DNA of 64,000 nt from CBDCWO01 sp965223405 (GCA_965223405.1 CBDCWO010000006.1:6944001-7008000), one strand, 5' to 3'. Positions 9,744 to 19,030 are shown, numbered from the stretch's first letter. Numbers and translations are program-made. The notes: generated by a model not told the origin, from the letters alone.

Positions 9744-9775
9744 TCTGTCTATCTCAGTTATTTAAACTACCTTTG
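9744..9775 (+). promoter_or_regulatory. Bacteroidota-type promoter of the DEAD-box helicase gene
   Basis: TCTG at 9744-9747, a 20-base spacer, then TACCTTTG at 9768-9775, an exact match to the TAnnTTTG -7 consensus. Transcription would start near 9782, which places the upstream TTG at 9740 outside the transcript and supports the TTG at 9803 as the translation start. Confidence 0.6.
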
Positions 9776-9802
9776 CCGCTCGAATTTAAAAATTTTAGTT
9801 TT

Positions 9803-11236
9803 TTGACAACATTTAAACAACTCGGACTTTCGACTGATGTGTTGAAAGTATTACCGGAACTTGGTTTTGAAAATCCTACCACAATTCAAAAAGATGCAAT
9901 TCCGCTTTTGCTGGAAGGAGAAAGAGACTTTATCGGATTGGCTCAGACAGGAACGGGAAAAACAGCAGCTTTTGGGATTCCATTACTCGAACATGTAGAC
10001 CCTTTCGAAAGTTACACTCAGGCATTGGTATTGGCTCCTACACGAGAACTGGGCCAACAAATCGCCGAACATCTGAAAGAATACGGCAAATATCTGGATC
10101 ATGTCAATATTCTGGCCGTATATGGTGGCGCAGCGATCTCGACTCAGATTAAAGCGTTGAGAAAACCACGACACATAATTATAGCTACCCCAGGTCGATT
10201 GATCGATTTGATCAAACGTAAAGCAGTTAAACTGAATCTTCTTCGATTTTTGGTATTGGATGAAGCTGATGAAATGCTTAACATGGGCTTTAAGGATGAG
10301 CTGGATCGGATTCTTAGTTATACTCCTGAACACAAAATAACCTGGTTGTTCTCTGCTACCATGCCGCATGAAATAAAGCGGATGGTCAGAACCTATATGA
10401 CTCAACCATTAGAGGTAAAGGCCAAAGCAATTAGCGAAGTCAATGCAAATATTGAACATCAATATACACTTGTTAGTCAAGGTAATAAGACTAAGGCTTT
10501 AACCCGGTTTATTGATATCAACCCTGATTTAAGAGGGATTATATTCTGCAGAACAAAAATGGATACCCGTAATCTGACCGAAGAATTACTAAAACTAAAT
10601 TACCAGGCTGATGCAATCCATGGCGATCTTTCACAATCCCAACGTGACCGGGTGATGAAGAGATTCAAAGCACATGAATTGCGATTACTTGTAGCTACAG
10701 ATGTCGCAGCCAGAGGTATTCATGTTAACGATCTTACGCACATCTTTCATTTCACATTACCAGATGAACTGGCATACTATACCCATAGGAGTGGCCGGAC
10801 TGCCAGAGCAGGAAAAACCGGAATTTCGATAGCCTTCATCAGTGGGAAGGATCAACACAAAATCCACAGAATAGAAAATAAACTCAGTATTTCTTTCAAA
10901 AAAATCCTTGTCCCGGAAGTTTCTGATGTGGCTGGCCTGAACATTGAAAATTGGTGCAGAAATATACTGGAGAAGAGAACCCGGGGGAAAATTGACCCTA
11001 ATTTATTGGAGAAGGTCAACATCCTTTTTGGAAATCTCTCCAAAGAAGAACTTATTGCCAAGGTGGTAATGAATGAATTAGAGCGACTCAATTTAGATCA
11101 TGCCAAAGATCTAAATGATTCGGAACGTAATCCCAAATCTTCAAGAAGAGATTTTTCCAATAAAAGGCGCAGACCATTCTCTAAATCTGGTAGAAGGTCC
11201 CATCGTGGTCGCAAATCTAGGAGAAAAAAAAGATAA
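9803..11236 (+). CDS. DEAD-box ATP-dependent RNA helicase
   Basis: 477 residues from a TTG at 9803; no in-frame ATG precedes the Q motif, and the next ATG falls inside the helicase core. The motifs are all present in order: Q motif (FENPTTIQ), AQTGTGKT, PTRELGQQ, TPGRL, DEAD, SAT, IIFCRTK, TDVAARGIHV and HRSGRTARAG. The usual ARGIDV is ARGIHV here, a change tolerated in some family members. A C-terminal dimer-like segment is followed by a Lys/Arg-rich tail (RRDFSNKRRRPFSKSGRRSH) that would bind RNA. It resembles the DeaD/CshA type, which unwinds structured RNA in ribosome assembly, mRNA decay or cold adaptation. It is a single gene with its own promoter. Confidence 0.93.
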   Translation: MTTFKQLGLSTDVLKVLPELGFENPTTIQKDAIPLLLEGERDFIGLAQTGTGKTAAFGIPLLEHVDPFESYTQALVLAPTRELGQQIAEHLKEYGKYLDHVNILAVYGGAAISTQIKALRKPRHIIIATPGRLIDLIKRKAVKLNLLRFLVLDEADEMLNMGFKDELDRILSYTPEHKITWLFSATMPHEIKRMVRTYMTQPLEVKAKAISEVNANIEHQYTLVSQGNKTKALTRFIDINPDLRGIIFCRTKMDTRNLTEELLKLNYQADAIHGDLSQSQRDRVMKRFKAHELRLLVATDVAARGIHVNDLTHIFHFTLPDELAYYTHRSGRTARAGKTGISIAFISGKDQHKIHRIENKLSISFKKILVPEVSDVAGLNIENWCRNILEKRTRGKIDPNLLEKVNILFGNLSKEELIAKVVMNELERLNLDHAKDLNDSERNPKSSRRDFSNKRRRPFSKSGRRSHRGRKSRRKKR

Positions 11237-11324
11237 TGATCTTAGTTGGAGTTACCGGTAAAGCATTCGGTACGGGTTGACAGCATCTCAAATTTCTTCG
11301 TAAATTAGAAGAAATTTGACTACT

Positions 11325-12641
11325 ATGCGTCTACCAGAATTCTGCACTGTAAAGGTTTGGTTATTTCTCGTATTTATCCTTCTTGTACATGGTTGCAAAA
11401 AAGATCCGGTAGAAGTTGAACCGGAACCGGAACTTTCCTACCTGGAAAAACTTCAGGCTCTTCCCAACATCACTATTGAAAGTATTGAAGCCAAAGATGG
11501 ATATAAAATGGCATTCCGGATTTTTATGACCCAGCCACTTGATCACAATAACCCTTCAGGTATTACCTTCGAACAAGAAATTATATTGAAGCATCGCGAT
11601 GAAGCTCTACCAGTAGTCTTCGACACCCGTGGGTACAGTGTAAATGAGGAAGGAGTCAATCAACTGACAACACTCTTCCCATCCAATTATCTAGGTGTAG
11701 AACATCGGTATTTTGCCGAATCCCGTCCCGATCCGCTGGATTGGGAATATCTAACGATCAGACAAGCTGCAAATGATCATCATAGGATCGTAGATTTGTT
11801 TGATGAAATCTATGCGGGAAGATGGGTCAACACCGGAACCAGCAAAGGTGGGATGACCGCTTTGTTTCATAAGAGATTCTTTCCTGAAGATGTGGATGCA
11901 ACGGTCGCCTTTGTGGCTCCATTGATCACCGGGCTTCCGGATACCAGATTCAATACGTTCTTAACCTCAGGAGTCGGTGAAGCTTCTTGCAGGCAAGCAA
12001 TTGAAACTTTTCAAAAAGCGGTGCTTAATCGGCGCAAAATGATGCTCCAATTATTTCAGGAACACGAAATGGAAAAGAACTTCACTTATTCGATCGGATA
12101 TGAAAAAGTGCTAGAGCTCTGCACAATGGAATATCAGGTCTCCTTCTGGCAGTACGGATGGGCTTCCTGCAATCAGATTCCTGGTATAAACTCGACCGAT
12201 GAAGAATTGTTTCAACACTTGATTCAAGTTTCACCATCCTGGTATTACGATGATTTTGCAGTGGACTTTTTCCACCCGTTATTTTACCAGGCTTACACCG
12301 AACTGGGTTACTACTACCTGGTTGATGATCATTTAAACGGATTAATCAAAGCGTTGGATGCACCCAATCATCGGGACCTTGCTCCCAATGTATCCATGAC
12401 CTATAATCCAAATGTAATGAAAGATGTTATCGAATGGTTGGTATCCAAAGGAGATAATATCATCTACATTTACGGCAAAGATGATCCATTTACTGCCGCG
12501 GCTATTCCGGACCCGACCGGCACTAATTCCATCAAAATTATTCAATCCAATGCCAATCACAGCGTGACAATTGACCAACTTGATGCCAAAGAATTGGTTT
12601 ATAGCTCGCTTGAGGAATGGCTGGACATAGATATTCAATAG
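11325..12641 (+). CDS. S37 (PS-10) family serine aminopeptidase-like lipoprotein
   Basis: 438 residues from the ATG at 11325, with a lipoprotein signal ending at Cys24 (ILLVHGC). The mature part matches the peptidase S37 / PS-10 family: FMTQPLDHNNPSGITFEQEI, the TRGY segment, EHRYFAESRP, and the nucleophile elbow TGTSKGGM with Ser173. The remaining triad members are in IYGKDDPFTAAA (Asp) and NANHSVTID (His). Family members release N-terminal peptides, typically after proline. This one should act on the periplasmic or cell-surface side of a membrane as part of peptide scavenging. It stands alone and is followed by a good terminator. Confidence 0.85.
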   Translation: MRLPEFCTVKVWLFLVFILLVHGCKKDPVEVEPEPELSYLEKLQALPNITIESIEAKDGYKMAFRIFMTQPLDHNNPSGITFEQEIILKHRDEALPVVFDTRGYSVNEEGVNQLTTLFPSNYLGVEHRYFAESRPDPLDWEYLTIRQAANDHHRIVDLFDEIYAGRWVNTGTSKGGMTALFHKRFFPEDVDATVAFVAPLITGLPDTRFNTFLTSGVGEASCRQAIETFQKAVLNRRKMMLQLFQEHEMEKNFTYSIGYEKVLELCTMEYQVSFWQYGWASCNQIPGINSTDEELFQHLIQVSPSWYYDDFAVDFFHPLFYQAYTELGYYYLVDDHLNGLIKALDAPNHRDLAPNVSMTYNPNVMKDVIEWLVSKGDNIIYIYGKDDPFTAAAIPDPTGTNSIKIIQSNANHSVTIDQLDAKELVYSSLEEWLDIDIQ

Positions 12642-12691
12642 CACATAATCGGCAAAGTAACCAAGTAAGAGAGACTACAAACACTGTGTAT

Positions 12692-14017
12692 TTAGGATGT
12701 TGCCGACATCCTTTTATTGATAACATACCTCCCAATCCTATCCATGGCAACTTCCAAATGAACACTGGGAATACAAGTATGAACCAGTCGGAACCATCCT
12801 TTCTTTACATGGCCAAAACCTTCACCTGGGGTTAAGAGAATTCCTGCTTCCTCATAGATCGACATCCAGAGTTCATTTTCCTCTTTAAGCGAATCTCCAA
12901 CTAAAAATTCGGAAAGGTCCAGCCACACAAACAGGCTGCCTAATGCTTTTACATATGGAATCTTCAACTCCTCAAGACGATTAGCAACAAAATAATAGGA
13001 CGCACTAATTCGGTTTTGATTTTCAGAAATGTACATTTCCAGAAAAGTATGATCCTTCAGCAGTAATTTGCAAATCCATTGCGTAAAGTTGGATACCATT
13101 CCCGGTCCATTCAGATTTCCATACGCCGCCAATAGATTCGTGTTGTGAGAATACAGTAACCCGACCCTAAATCCAGAAACTCCAAAATCTTTAGAAAGAG
13201 CATACCACATGTGCAAATAGTCACTTCTTTTATTTACCATAATTTTGGCAAATGAATGAAACTCCTCTTGGCGGTGGTGATTTTCTATCGGAATCTCCCG
13301 AATTAAGGACAATCCATAAATTTCATTAACAATCAAATGGACCTTATGCTCTAGGCACCATTGGCTTATTACTTCTAGCTGATTTTCGGAGTAAATCATT
13401 CCGGTTGGATTATCCGGATGGGTTAGGATTAAAAACCGAAATCTTTTATTGGCACTTTGAAGTTCTTGCCAGGTTCGTTGCAAGTGATGTATAGATAACG
13501 GATAACCGGAATGAGCGGATTCCAACTCAAGGTTTATGGGTAAATCCTTTCGTTCAATACCAGCCTTTAATTGTATATCCTGACGATATGTGGGGTAAGC
13601 TGGTGCGGGAAAAACCGCAACATCACCAGGTTCTCCCAGAATCCAGGAAGTAAGCTCGATCACCGAAGTAGCCCCAGCGGAAAGTGCTATTTGATTTGCT
13701 GTTACCGGAGATCGAGTTAAGTAAATAGATATGAATTCTGCAAATACTTCTCTGACTTCAGGATGACCGGCAAGATCCGTGTAACCGGCAACCCAATCCG
13801 GTATTTCATGGTCCTGGACAAGTTGTTTAATCTTTTTTTTAAGGATAGGCCAGGTAAGCACGTTCTCTGCAATGTTGAGCGGAAAAGTGCCTGTCGGATT
13901 TTTCCTAGGGTGATAAATATTTTGAATGGCTTCATAAAATACTTCAAGATCAATGCGCAACTGACTACCAACGGATTTATTTCCACGTCTTGAGAGAGAA
14001 GGATTTATTTGATTCAT
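12692..14017 (-). CDS. Class I/II PLP-dependent aminotransferase (ACC synthase-like)
   Basis: 441 residues. Fold-type I aminotransferase signatures run in order: LNIAENVLTWP, GYTDLAGHPEVREVFAEF, the PLP phosphate-binding LSAGATSVIELTSW, the DNPTG motif, and the lysine region WYALSKDFGVSGFRVGLL. It most resembles the 1-aminocyclopropane-1-carboxylate synthase-like branch. The residue that normally hydrogen-bonds the pyridine nitrogen of PLP, the Asp of D-E-I-Y, is Asn here (LIVNEIYG), which would alter catalysis. The true reaction is therefore open: it may transaminate an amino acid or do another PLP reaction. It is convergent with the S37 peptidase gene, and its last codons contain that gene's terminator. 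Confidence 0.85.
   Translation of the reverse strand: MNQINPSLSRRGNKSVGSQLRIDLEVFYEAIQNIYHPRKNPTGTFPLNIAENVLTWPILKKKIKQLVQDHEIPDWVAGYTDLAGHPEVREVFAEFISIYLTRSPVTANQIALSAGATSVIELTSWILGEPGDVAVFPAPAYPTYRQDIQLKAGIERKDLPINLELESAHSGYPLSIHHLQRTWQELQSANKRFRFLILTHPDNPTGMIYSENQLEVISQWCLEHKVHLIVNEIYGLSLIREIPIENHHRQEEFHSFAKIMVNKRSDYLHMWYALSKDFGVSGFRVGLLYSHNTNLLAAYGNLNGPGMVSNFTQWICKLLLKDHTFLEMYISENQNRISASYYFVANRLEELKIPYVKALGSLFVWLDLSEFLVGDSLKEENELWMSIYEEAGILLTPGEGFGHVKKGWFRLVHTCIPSVHLEVAMDRIGRYVINKRMSATS
12694..12716 (+). terminator. Intrinsic terminator after the S37 peptidase gene
   Basis: AGGATGT, loop TGCCG, ACATCCT, then TTTTATT. The 7-bp perfect stem and T-run lie 53 bases after the peptidase stop. 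The element sits inside the last codons of the convergent aminotransferase gene, so the two transcription units overlap at their ends. Confidence 0.7.
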
Positions 14018-14192
14018 AAGACCGAAATTAGAAAATAACTTAGAAACCAGAGTTCCAATTATTATAGAGTCTCAAGAACTGATAACGTTCACCGATTACA
14101 TTCCATGAACTGATCAATCCTTCCGCGGAATAAGACCAAGAAGCAAAATCAGGTCGATGGAAAGTTAAATGGAATTGTACATTAAACACGAA

Positions 14193-14215
14193 CACCCTGC
14201 ATTATAGTCAGGGTG
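14193..14215 (-). terminator. Possible terminator hairpin downstream of the GIN-domain gene
   Basis: CACCCTG and CAGGGTG form a 7-bp perfect stem around a 9-base loop, about 60 bases after the stop of the minus-strand GIN-domain gene. The T-tract that should follow on the minus strand is weak, so this is a tentative call. Confidence 0.35.
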
Positions 14216-14273
14216 GTCGCGGGTTAAGTTATATTCAACGAAAGACTGAAACTTGTTCAAATTTGATATCGGA

Positions 14274-15008
14274 TTAGTTGGCATCTATCACATCTCCGGA
14301 GCCACTAACGGAAATATCCAAAGAGGGATTTCCTTTGTAGAAGACATCCCCACTTCCGGAAATTCGCACTTTGAGGTTTTCAGAAACGTTGACCTCGGCA
14401 TCACCACTTCCAGAAATAACGATATCAGTTCTTCGGGTATCCAGGTTAAAGGCCCTGTAATCGCCTGATCCCGAGATCCTAAAATCGACAAAATCCGAGA
14501 TACCTTCTATCCGCATTTTCCCACTTCCACTAATGATACCATCCAAGAATTCAGCTTCGATCCCCAAATCCATATCACCGCTTCCTGAAATCTTCAATTC
14601 GATCTTATCCGTGAGTAATATATTATCACTCACTACACTTCCTGATCCATTGATAGTAATATAATTTAGATAGGGTGTAGTGATATATACTTTAAGATTT
14701 CCGGTATTGCGAACACACCGCTCAACTTCAATATTCCAAATACCATTGCGTACATCCAAATTAAATCGGTCCAGTAAATTCTCATACCCTTCGATCTCTA
14801 CAATTTGTTCATTTCCCTGAGTAATGAAGACTTCAGCCGGTACATTTAGGCGGATGCCATCAAAACTTTCGAGATCAAATTTGTCAGAAACTACCTGACC
14901 AGATCCTCTAATACAACCAAACAGGGTTGTATCATCATGGTAATGCAAAAAACATGAGGGTAAGGTCATAACCATTGCAATAATAAATATCCACTGTAAC
15001 TGTTTCAT
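14274..15008 (-). CDS. GIN-domain (DUF2807) putative adhesin lipoprotein
   Basis: 244 residues. The signal peptide ends at a lipobox cysteine (MTLPSC, Cys19). The rest is a head GIN domain of stacked beta-strands with the repeated ISGSGD word, seen seven times in forms such as INGSGS, ISGSGD and VSGSGD, with the opener GIRLNVPAEVFITQG. Proteins of this family are predicted surface or periplasmic beta-solenoids of unknown role. It is the last gene of a minus-strand series with the sigma factor, FecR and STN-domain genes, 117 bases below the STN gene, so it may share their regulation. Confidence 0.85.
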   Translation of the reverse strand: MKQLQWIFIIAMVMTLPSCFLHYHDDTTLFGCIRGSGQVVSDKFDLESFDGIRLNVPAEVFITQGNEQIVEIEGYENLLDRFNLDVRNGIWNIEVERCVRNTGNLKVYITTPYLNYITINGSGSVVSDNILLTDKIELKISGSGDMDLGIEAEFLDGIISGSGKMRIEGISDFVDFRISGSGDYRAFNLDTRRTDIVISGSGDAEVNVSENLKVRISGSGDVFYKGNPSLDISVSGSGDVIDAN

Positions 15009-15125
15009 GATTAATTGTTTTTAGTGCTCCGATCAAATAGAGTCCATAATCCAGTGAGGATCAATTGACATTGATTGATTCCTGAACACTTCAGGTTTAA
15101 ATAAATGAAATGTTAAAAATTGTTT

Positions 15126-16733
15126 TTATCCAAATCGTAATCCGATGCTCCATCCGATCCAATTCCACCAGCTAAAATCACTGGTTATGTGTTCATTTTT
15201 CAATCCAAAATTAGGGCCGATTATAGGATCAAGCTTTGCTGATGACGCTTTATTCATCACAATCCAATGGACTGCCGGTCCGACAAAGGCAGTCATCCGT
15301 TTACTCATTCGGTAAGACCACTGCGCACTAATGCTATATAACACTCTGGCTTCCCTACTCCACTTGCCCAGATTGATGAGATCAGCAGTAAAATCAGCAT
15401 TTGCATAGGAACGTTTCGTTAACGGAACTGTAGTACCGATGCCATATCCCAACGCCCATCCAGAGGTTTTTTCTTTAGTAAAATATCCGGCTCTGAAATT
15501 ATTGTAAAATCTATGTGATCCCAATTTAATATTCACGTAAGCTTGATAGGCTGAAGTATTTCCAATTTCCAGGCGATTGTATCCTTTTTTTACATAGTTT
15601 ATCAAGCCAATCGATAATCCGGATATGGTATCACTCACATTGATCAGTCCAATCTGGCTGCCTCTGACTTTCTTGGCTTTATTAAAAAAGGGAGCTGCTT
15701 GAAATCCATCTACATCTTCAGCACTATTGAAAAGGCCTGCCATTTGTATCATAGATTGTCCGGTACTAATATTAAATCCTCCGGCCATTTGAATTAACCT
15801 ATCCGCTCCCCTACCTATATTTAGTATCGAGGAAAACTGAGCCCCGCGACTGCTTTGCTTTGAGATATTTGTTGCCAATGCGACTTGGAATCCATCCAAA
15901 CTCTGGGTTGAATTTACGGCACCACTTATTTGAACTCCGCGCGTGTGCTGTTCATTCAAATTCATCCAACTGGCAAATTGCAATCCTACTGCATCACCAC
16001 CCACCATGTTGGCAACACCGGCTATTTGAAAACCGTCCATTTTACCGTAAATTTCATTTACCAGACCGCCGAATTCAACACCATCCAAACTTTGATGTCT
16101 GCCCCATAGAATATTGAATGAAATGTTATTTTTTCTATTTCTAGGGTCCTCTCCGTAACTTCGTAATTTTGGAAGAAAACTAACCTGTGCCTTCAAATTC
16201 GATTTAATAGGCTCCGCATTGTCAGGTAATGTCAATCCAATTTCAGGTAACCGTCGGTTTTCGAAGAACACTTCTGGCATCACACTTGATAAAGATGATA
16301 CCTCCATGACAGGTTCACGTTTGGGATAAGTATTCTCCTCTCCGATTAATTTTCCCAATTCCTCTTCCAATTGATTCCGGGAAACTCCAGGCTCAGGTAA
16401 TGGGGTGTCTTCTGCTTCATATCGCAATACATATTGATTTCCAATCTTTCGAAATTGAATATTATTCTTTTCAAAAAACTCTTTCAAATCGTATTCCATT
16501 TCTCCTGAAAACTCACTCCAAACGACTCTTTTGTCTATAGGTAAGCGGTCTCTGGAATATGAAAATGAAATATCATAGTCTCGCGACAACCAACTCAGGA
16601 TGTCACCTAAATTAGCACCTTTAAGTTGAATGGTTTTCTTGTATTCAATAGTCAATTCCTGACTAATTCCAATACTTACAAAACCGATAAATACTAAACA
16701 AAATAGTCCAATTTTATTTACAGCTTTGACCAT
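15126..16733 (-). CDS. STN-domain protein with LA_2272-like surface repeats
   Basis: 535 residues from the ATG at 16733; ATG at 16754 would give a longer form. Either start overlaps the end of the FecR gene by 20-41 bases, so translation is likely coupled. A signal peptide (IGLFCLVFIGFVSIGISQ) is followed by an STN domain, about residues 28-100 (IQLKGANLGDILSWLSRDYDI), the part that TonB receptors use to signal to FecR. The rest is not a TonB receptor. It carries about nine repeats of the form D-G-x-Q-x-A-G-x-x-N, as in the leptospiral LA_2272 surface-lipoprotein repeats, and then a barrel-like C terminus. I infer a surface-facing sensor or cargo of the sigma/FecR system. Confidence 0.7.
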   Translation of the reverse strand: MVKAVNKIGLFCLVFIGFVSIGISQELTIEYKKTIQLKGANLGDILSWLSRDYDISFSYSRDRLPIDKRVVWSEFSGEMEYDLKEFFEKNNIQFRKIGNQYVLRYEAEDTPLPEPGVSRNQLEEELGKLIGEENTYPKREPVMEVSSLSSVMPEVFFENRRLPEIGLTLPDNAEPIKSNLKAQVSFLPKLRSYGEDPRNRKNNISFNILWGRHQSLDGVEFGGLVNEIYGKMDGFQIAGVANMVGGDAVGLQFASWMNLNEQHTRGVQISGAVNSTQSLDGFQVALATNISKQSSRGAQFSSILNIGRGADRLIQMAGGFNISTGQSMIQMAGLFNSAEDVDGFQAAPFFNKAKKVRGSQIGLINVSDTISGLSIGLINYVKKGYNRLEIGNTSAYQAYVNIKLGSHRFYNNFRAGYFTKEKTSGWALGYGIGTTVPLTKRSYANADFTADLINLGKWSREARVLYSISAQWSYRMSKRMTAFVGPAVHWIVMNKASSAKLDPIIGPNFGLKNEHITSDFSWWNWIGWSIGLRFG

Positions 16734-17697
16734 AAACAATGATTGTTGAATCATTTTCTGTGAATTCAAGACCTGTCGCAAATGTCAACGTTTCCAATAT
16801 TTCGGTTTTACTTTCTTGTTTAAATTCACCCGTAAACAAACAATCCTTAATCACTTGGTTCTTAAAAATCATACGTTTCTTAAAATGCCTGCTTAATGTT
16901 ATTGCGACTTGCTCCATAGTCCAATCATTAAAATCCAAATAACCGGTCTTCCAAGAAGCTGCATTAAGATTATGGTCTACTTTGTCGAGATTTCGAGAAT
17001 TTCGATTATAGAGACCGGTTTCTGAATCGATCAATAAGATTTGTTGATTTTCACCCCGGTTGTTAACTCTTACTTTACCTTCCATCACTGAAACTTCAAT
17101 ATTCTGTTCGTTCTTATGAGCACGAACATTAAAGGTGGTTCCCAATACTTGTATTTCAACATCACTTACTTCCACCACAAAAGGGCTTAAACTATCCTGG
17201 GTAATTTCAAATAATCCTTCACCAGTAAACTTGACTACCCGTTCAGCAAAGCTTTTAGCATAGCTCAATCTACTATGTTCATTGAGATAGATTGTAGAAC
17301 CATCAGGCAACTTGACATCCTTGGTTTCAGCACTAGTGGTAACAATTTCAATTCTATTACCAGTCAGCCCTCCTGGGTTATTCAACCAGTAGGTTCCACC
17401 CATAACCAATACCAATATGACTGCTGCAACTTTTAACAATGTGGTAATTTTAACACGAAATAACTTTTTTGTGGCCCTTTCATTTCGTTTGGTCCTTTCA
17501 ATAATATTTTGAAGTGATCGTTCCGGATCAGGAATATTAAAAACCTTCTCACCACCGCTCCAAATCTGACAATACTCATAAAATAGATTAGCAGCTTCCT
17601 CATTGCTTTCAATAAGGTGTGCCAATTCCATTTCTTCAGCTGGAGTTAAATTGCCGGAAAGAAACTTTCCAACCAATATATTTATTCGTTTTTCCAT
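16714..17697 (-). CDS. FecR-family anti-sigma factor
   Basis: 327 residues. An N-terminal cytosolic anti-sigma segment (residues 1-75, DUF4880-like, FLSGNLTPAEEMELAHLIE) precedes one membrane helix at about residues 86-105 (LLKVAAVILVLVMGGTYWL). The periplasmic FecR domain follows, with the typical core VKLPDGSTIYLNEHSRLSYAKSF and FTGEGLFEI, and a C-terminal DUF4974 segment (YLDFNDWTMEQVAITLSRHF). It should hold the ECF sigma factor encoded upstream and release it on a signal from an STN-bearing outer-membrane protein. Order sigma-fecR-STN protein matches the usual regulator layout, except that the expected SusC receptor is replaced by the STN surface-repeat protein. Confidence 0.92.
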   Translation of the reverse strand: MEKRINILVGKFLSGNLTPAEEMELAHLIESNEEAANLFYEYCQIWSGGEKVFNIPDPERSLQNIIERTKRNERATKKLFRVKITTLLKVAAVILVLVMGGTYWLNNPGGLTGNRIEIVTTSAETKDVKLPDGSTIYLNEHSRLSYAKSFAERVVKFTGEGLFEITQDSLSPFVVEVSDVEIQVLGTTFNVRAHKNEQNIEVSVMEGKVRVNNRGENQQILLIDSETGLYNRNSRNLDKVDHNLNAASWKTGYLDFNDWTMEQVAITLSRHFKKRMIFKNQVIKDCLFTGEFKQESKTEILETLTFATGLEFTENDSTIIVYGQSCK

Positions 17698-17755
17698 GGA
17701 AACTACTAATAGGATACCTTAACCAACATAAACCCCTATTCCTAAATTGACTTTT

Positions 17756-18295
17756 TTAAAAAAATATTTGTAACCACCCTTGCAATTCCGATCTCAATAT
17801 CTTAAGAGCCTTTCCGATGTGATTTTCAACAGTCTTAACACTTATGCCCAACTGCTTGGCAATTTCCTTATGTGATAACTGTTTTTCTCGGGACAGACTA
17901 AATACTTCCCTGCATTTATCTGGAATATTCGCCATTGCACCTAGGTAAGCTTGGTGTAATTCATTGGCATAAATGTGATCTGTTTGATCTAGGTGGTCTG
18001 TCTGTTCCGGTAATTCCGGCACCATAGATTTATGGGTAGATTTCCATCGTATAGCTTTGTGTACCGCCATTCTTTTGAGATAGGCCCACAGTGACGATTC
18101 AATTTGGATAGAATTTCTTTTGTTCCAAAATGTAATTATGACCTCCTGAACGATGTCTTCTACCTGGGTCTCAGTACCGATAATAGTAAAGACAATATTG
18201 GTAAGTGACTGATAATAGCGGTCGAACAACATATTCAATCCCCTGTCCTGATTATTCTTAATCAGATCAATTATGGTGCGTTCTTCAAGCTTCAT
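17756..18295 (-). CDS. ECF RNA polymerase sigma factor (FecI-like)
   Basis: 179 residues. Sigma region 2 (ALWNKR-type: LFDRYYQSLTNIVFTIIG, VEDIVQEVIITFWNKRNSI) precedes region 4 (LSREKQLSHKEIAKQLGISVKTVENH). The length and sequence are those of Bacteroidota FecI-type ECF factors that work with a FecR partner. The fecR gene starts 58 bases downstream on the same strand. It would direct RNA polymerase to the promoters of the STN protein, the GIN-domain protein or other targets; those targets cannot be seen here. No clear -7 element was found immediately upstream. Confidence 0.93.
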   Translation of the reverse strand: MKLEERTIIDLIKNNQDRGLNMLFDRYYQSLTNIVFTIIGTETQVEDIVQEVIITFWNKRNSIQIESSLWAYLKRMAVHKAIRWKSTHKSMVPELPEQTDHLDQTDHIYANELHQAYLGAMANIPDKCREVFSLSREKQLSHKEIAKQLGISVKTVENHIGKALKILRSELQGWLQIFF

Positions 18296-18730
18296 ATAAC
18301 AATCACAAATACCGGTTTCGAAGAGTTAGGAATTTATATTTAAATATACTGATAAAAAATTTTAAGGTTAATGAGGCTATTTGGATTCACTCATGGACGA
18401 ATTCTAATAAAATTGGATCCTGGTTACAAAATAAATCTGGTTCAAAAACCGAGTGCACCTAGAATGATATTCCTAACAGCCTTTAAAATACCCAAAGGTA
18501 GCTCCTTATAATGGTTTCTCCGATTTATTTGGACAATAACAAGTACCAAATCGAAGGATGTCACCAATACCACGATCAACGCAATATATGGCCTAAAAAA
18601 TCTGCACCGAATTAACGGACATAATTCCAGGCATGAAAAATAATGTTTATATGTATACTTTTCCTGGGCTTGAATACCTGTAAGAGAATATTGGAAATTG
18701 AATCGCTTTACGTGAAGTTACAAATGGGGG
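18296..18730. other. Intergenic region, no supported gene
   Basis: 435 bases between the sigma factor start and the small lipoprotein stop. On the minus strand there is a 45-codon open frame with only TTG/GTG starts, ending at about 18447, whose translation has a hydrophobic segment followed by basic residues. Without an ATG or a family match I do not call it a gene. No terminator or clear promoter was found. Confidence 0.4.
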
Positions 18731-18922
18731 TTATTTCCCCTTTCTCATATCGGATGGAAACAATTGGGTCTTTGGTTTTTTTTTGCCAAACAATCCCTTT
18801 TTCTTTTTCGAGTCTTTGTTTAGGGAACGTTCTGCCGGACATCCATACTTTGGTGAACATCCAGGTGGTATACAACTTAGAATAGCAACAAAAAAGAACC
18901 CGATAAGAAGTTTTTTAACCAT
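18731..18922 (-). CDS. Small lipoprotein
   Basis: 63 residues from an ATG. A short charged start and hydrophobic stretch (KKLLIGFFFVAILSC) is followed by two possible lipobox cysteines (ILSC and PPGC). The mature peptide contains a short cysteine-rich segment (CSPKYGCPAE) and then a highly basic tail (KDSKKKKGLFGKKKPKT). It looks like the tiny exported basic lipoproteins common in Bacteroidota, for which no function is known. It stands alone; the nearest gene on the same strand is the CBS protein, 108 bases upstream. Confidence 0.55.
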   Translation of the reverse strand: MVKKLLIGFFFVAILSCIPPGCSPKYGCPAERSLNKDSKKKKGLFGKKKPKTQLFPSDMRKGK

Positions 18923-19030
18923 CGATTACGAATTGAGCAATAAAAATAAAACCCAATTACCTTGCCAAAAAGTTCACAGGATCAATGAAACTCCTTTGAT
19001 TCAACTTGTTATGAACATCAAGGTCTGTAA

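Noticed and set aside
18447..18584. Minus-strand frame of about 45 codons with a hydrophobic segment
   Set aside because: Only TTG and GTG starts, no family match, and no promoter or ribosome binding site; likely chance or a decayed gene.
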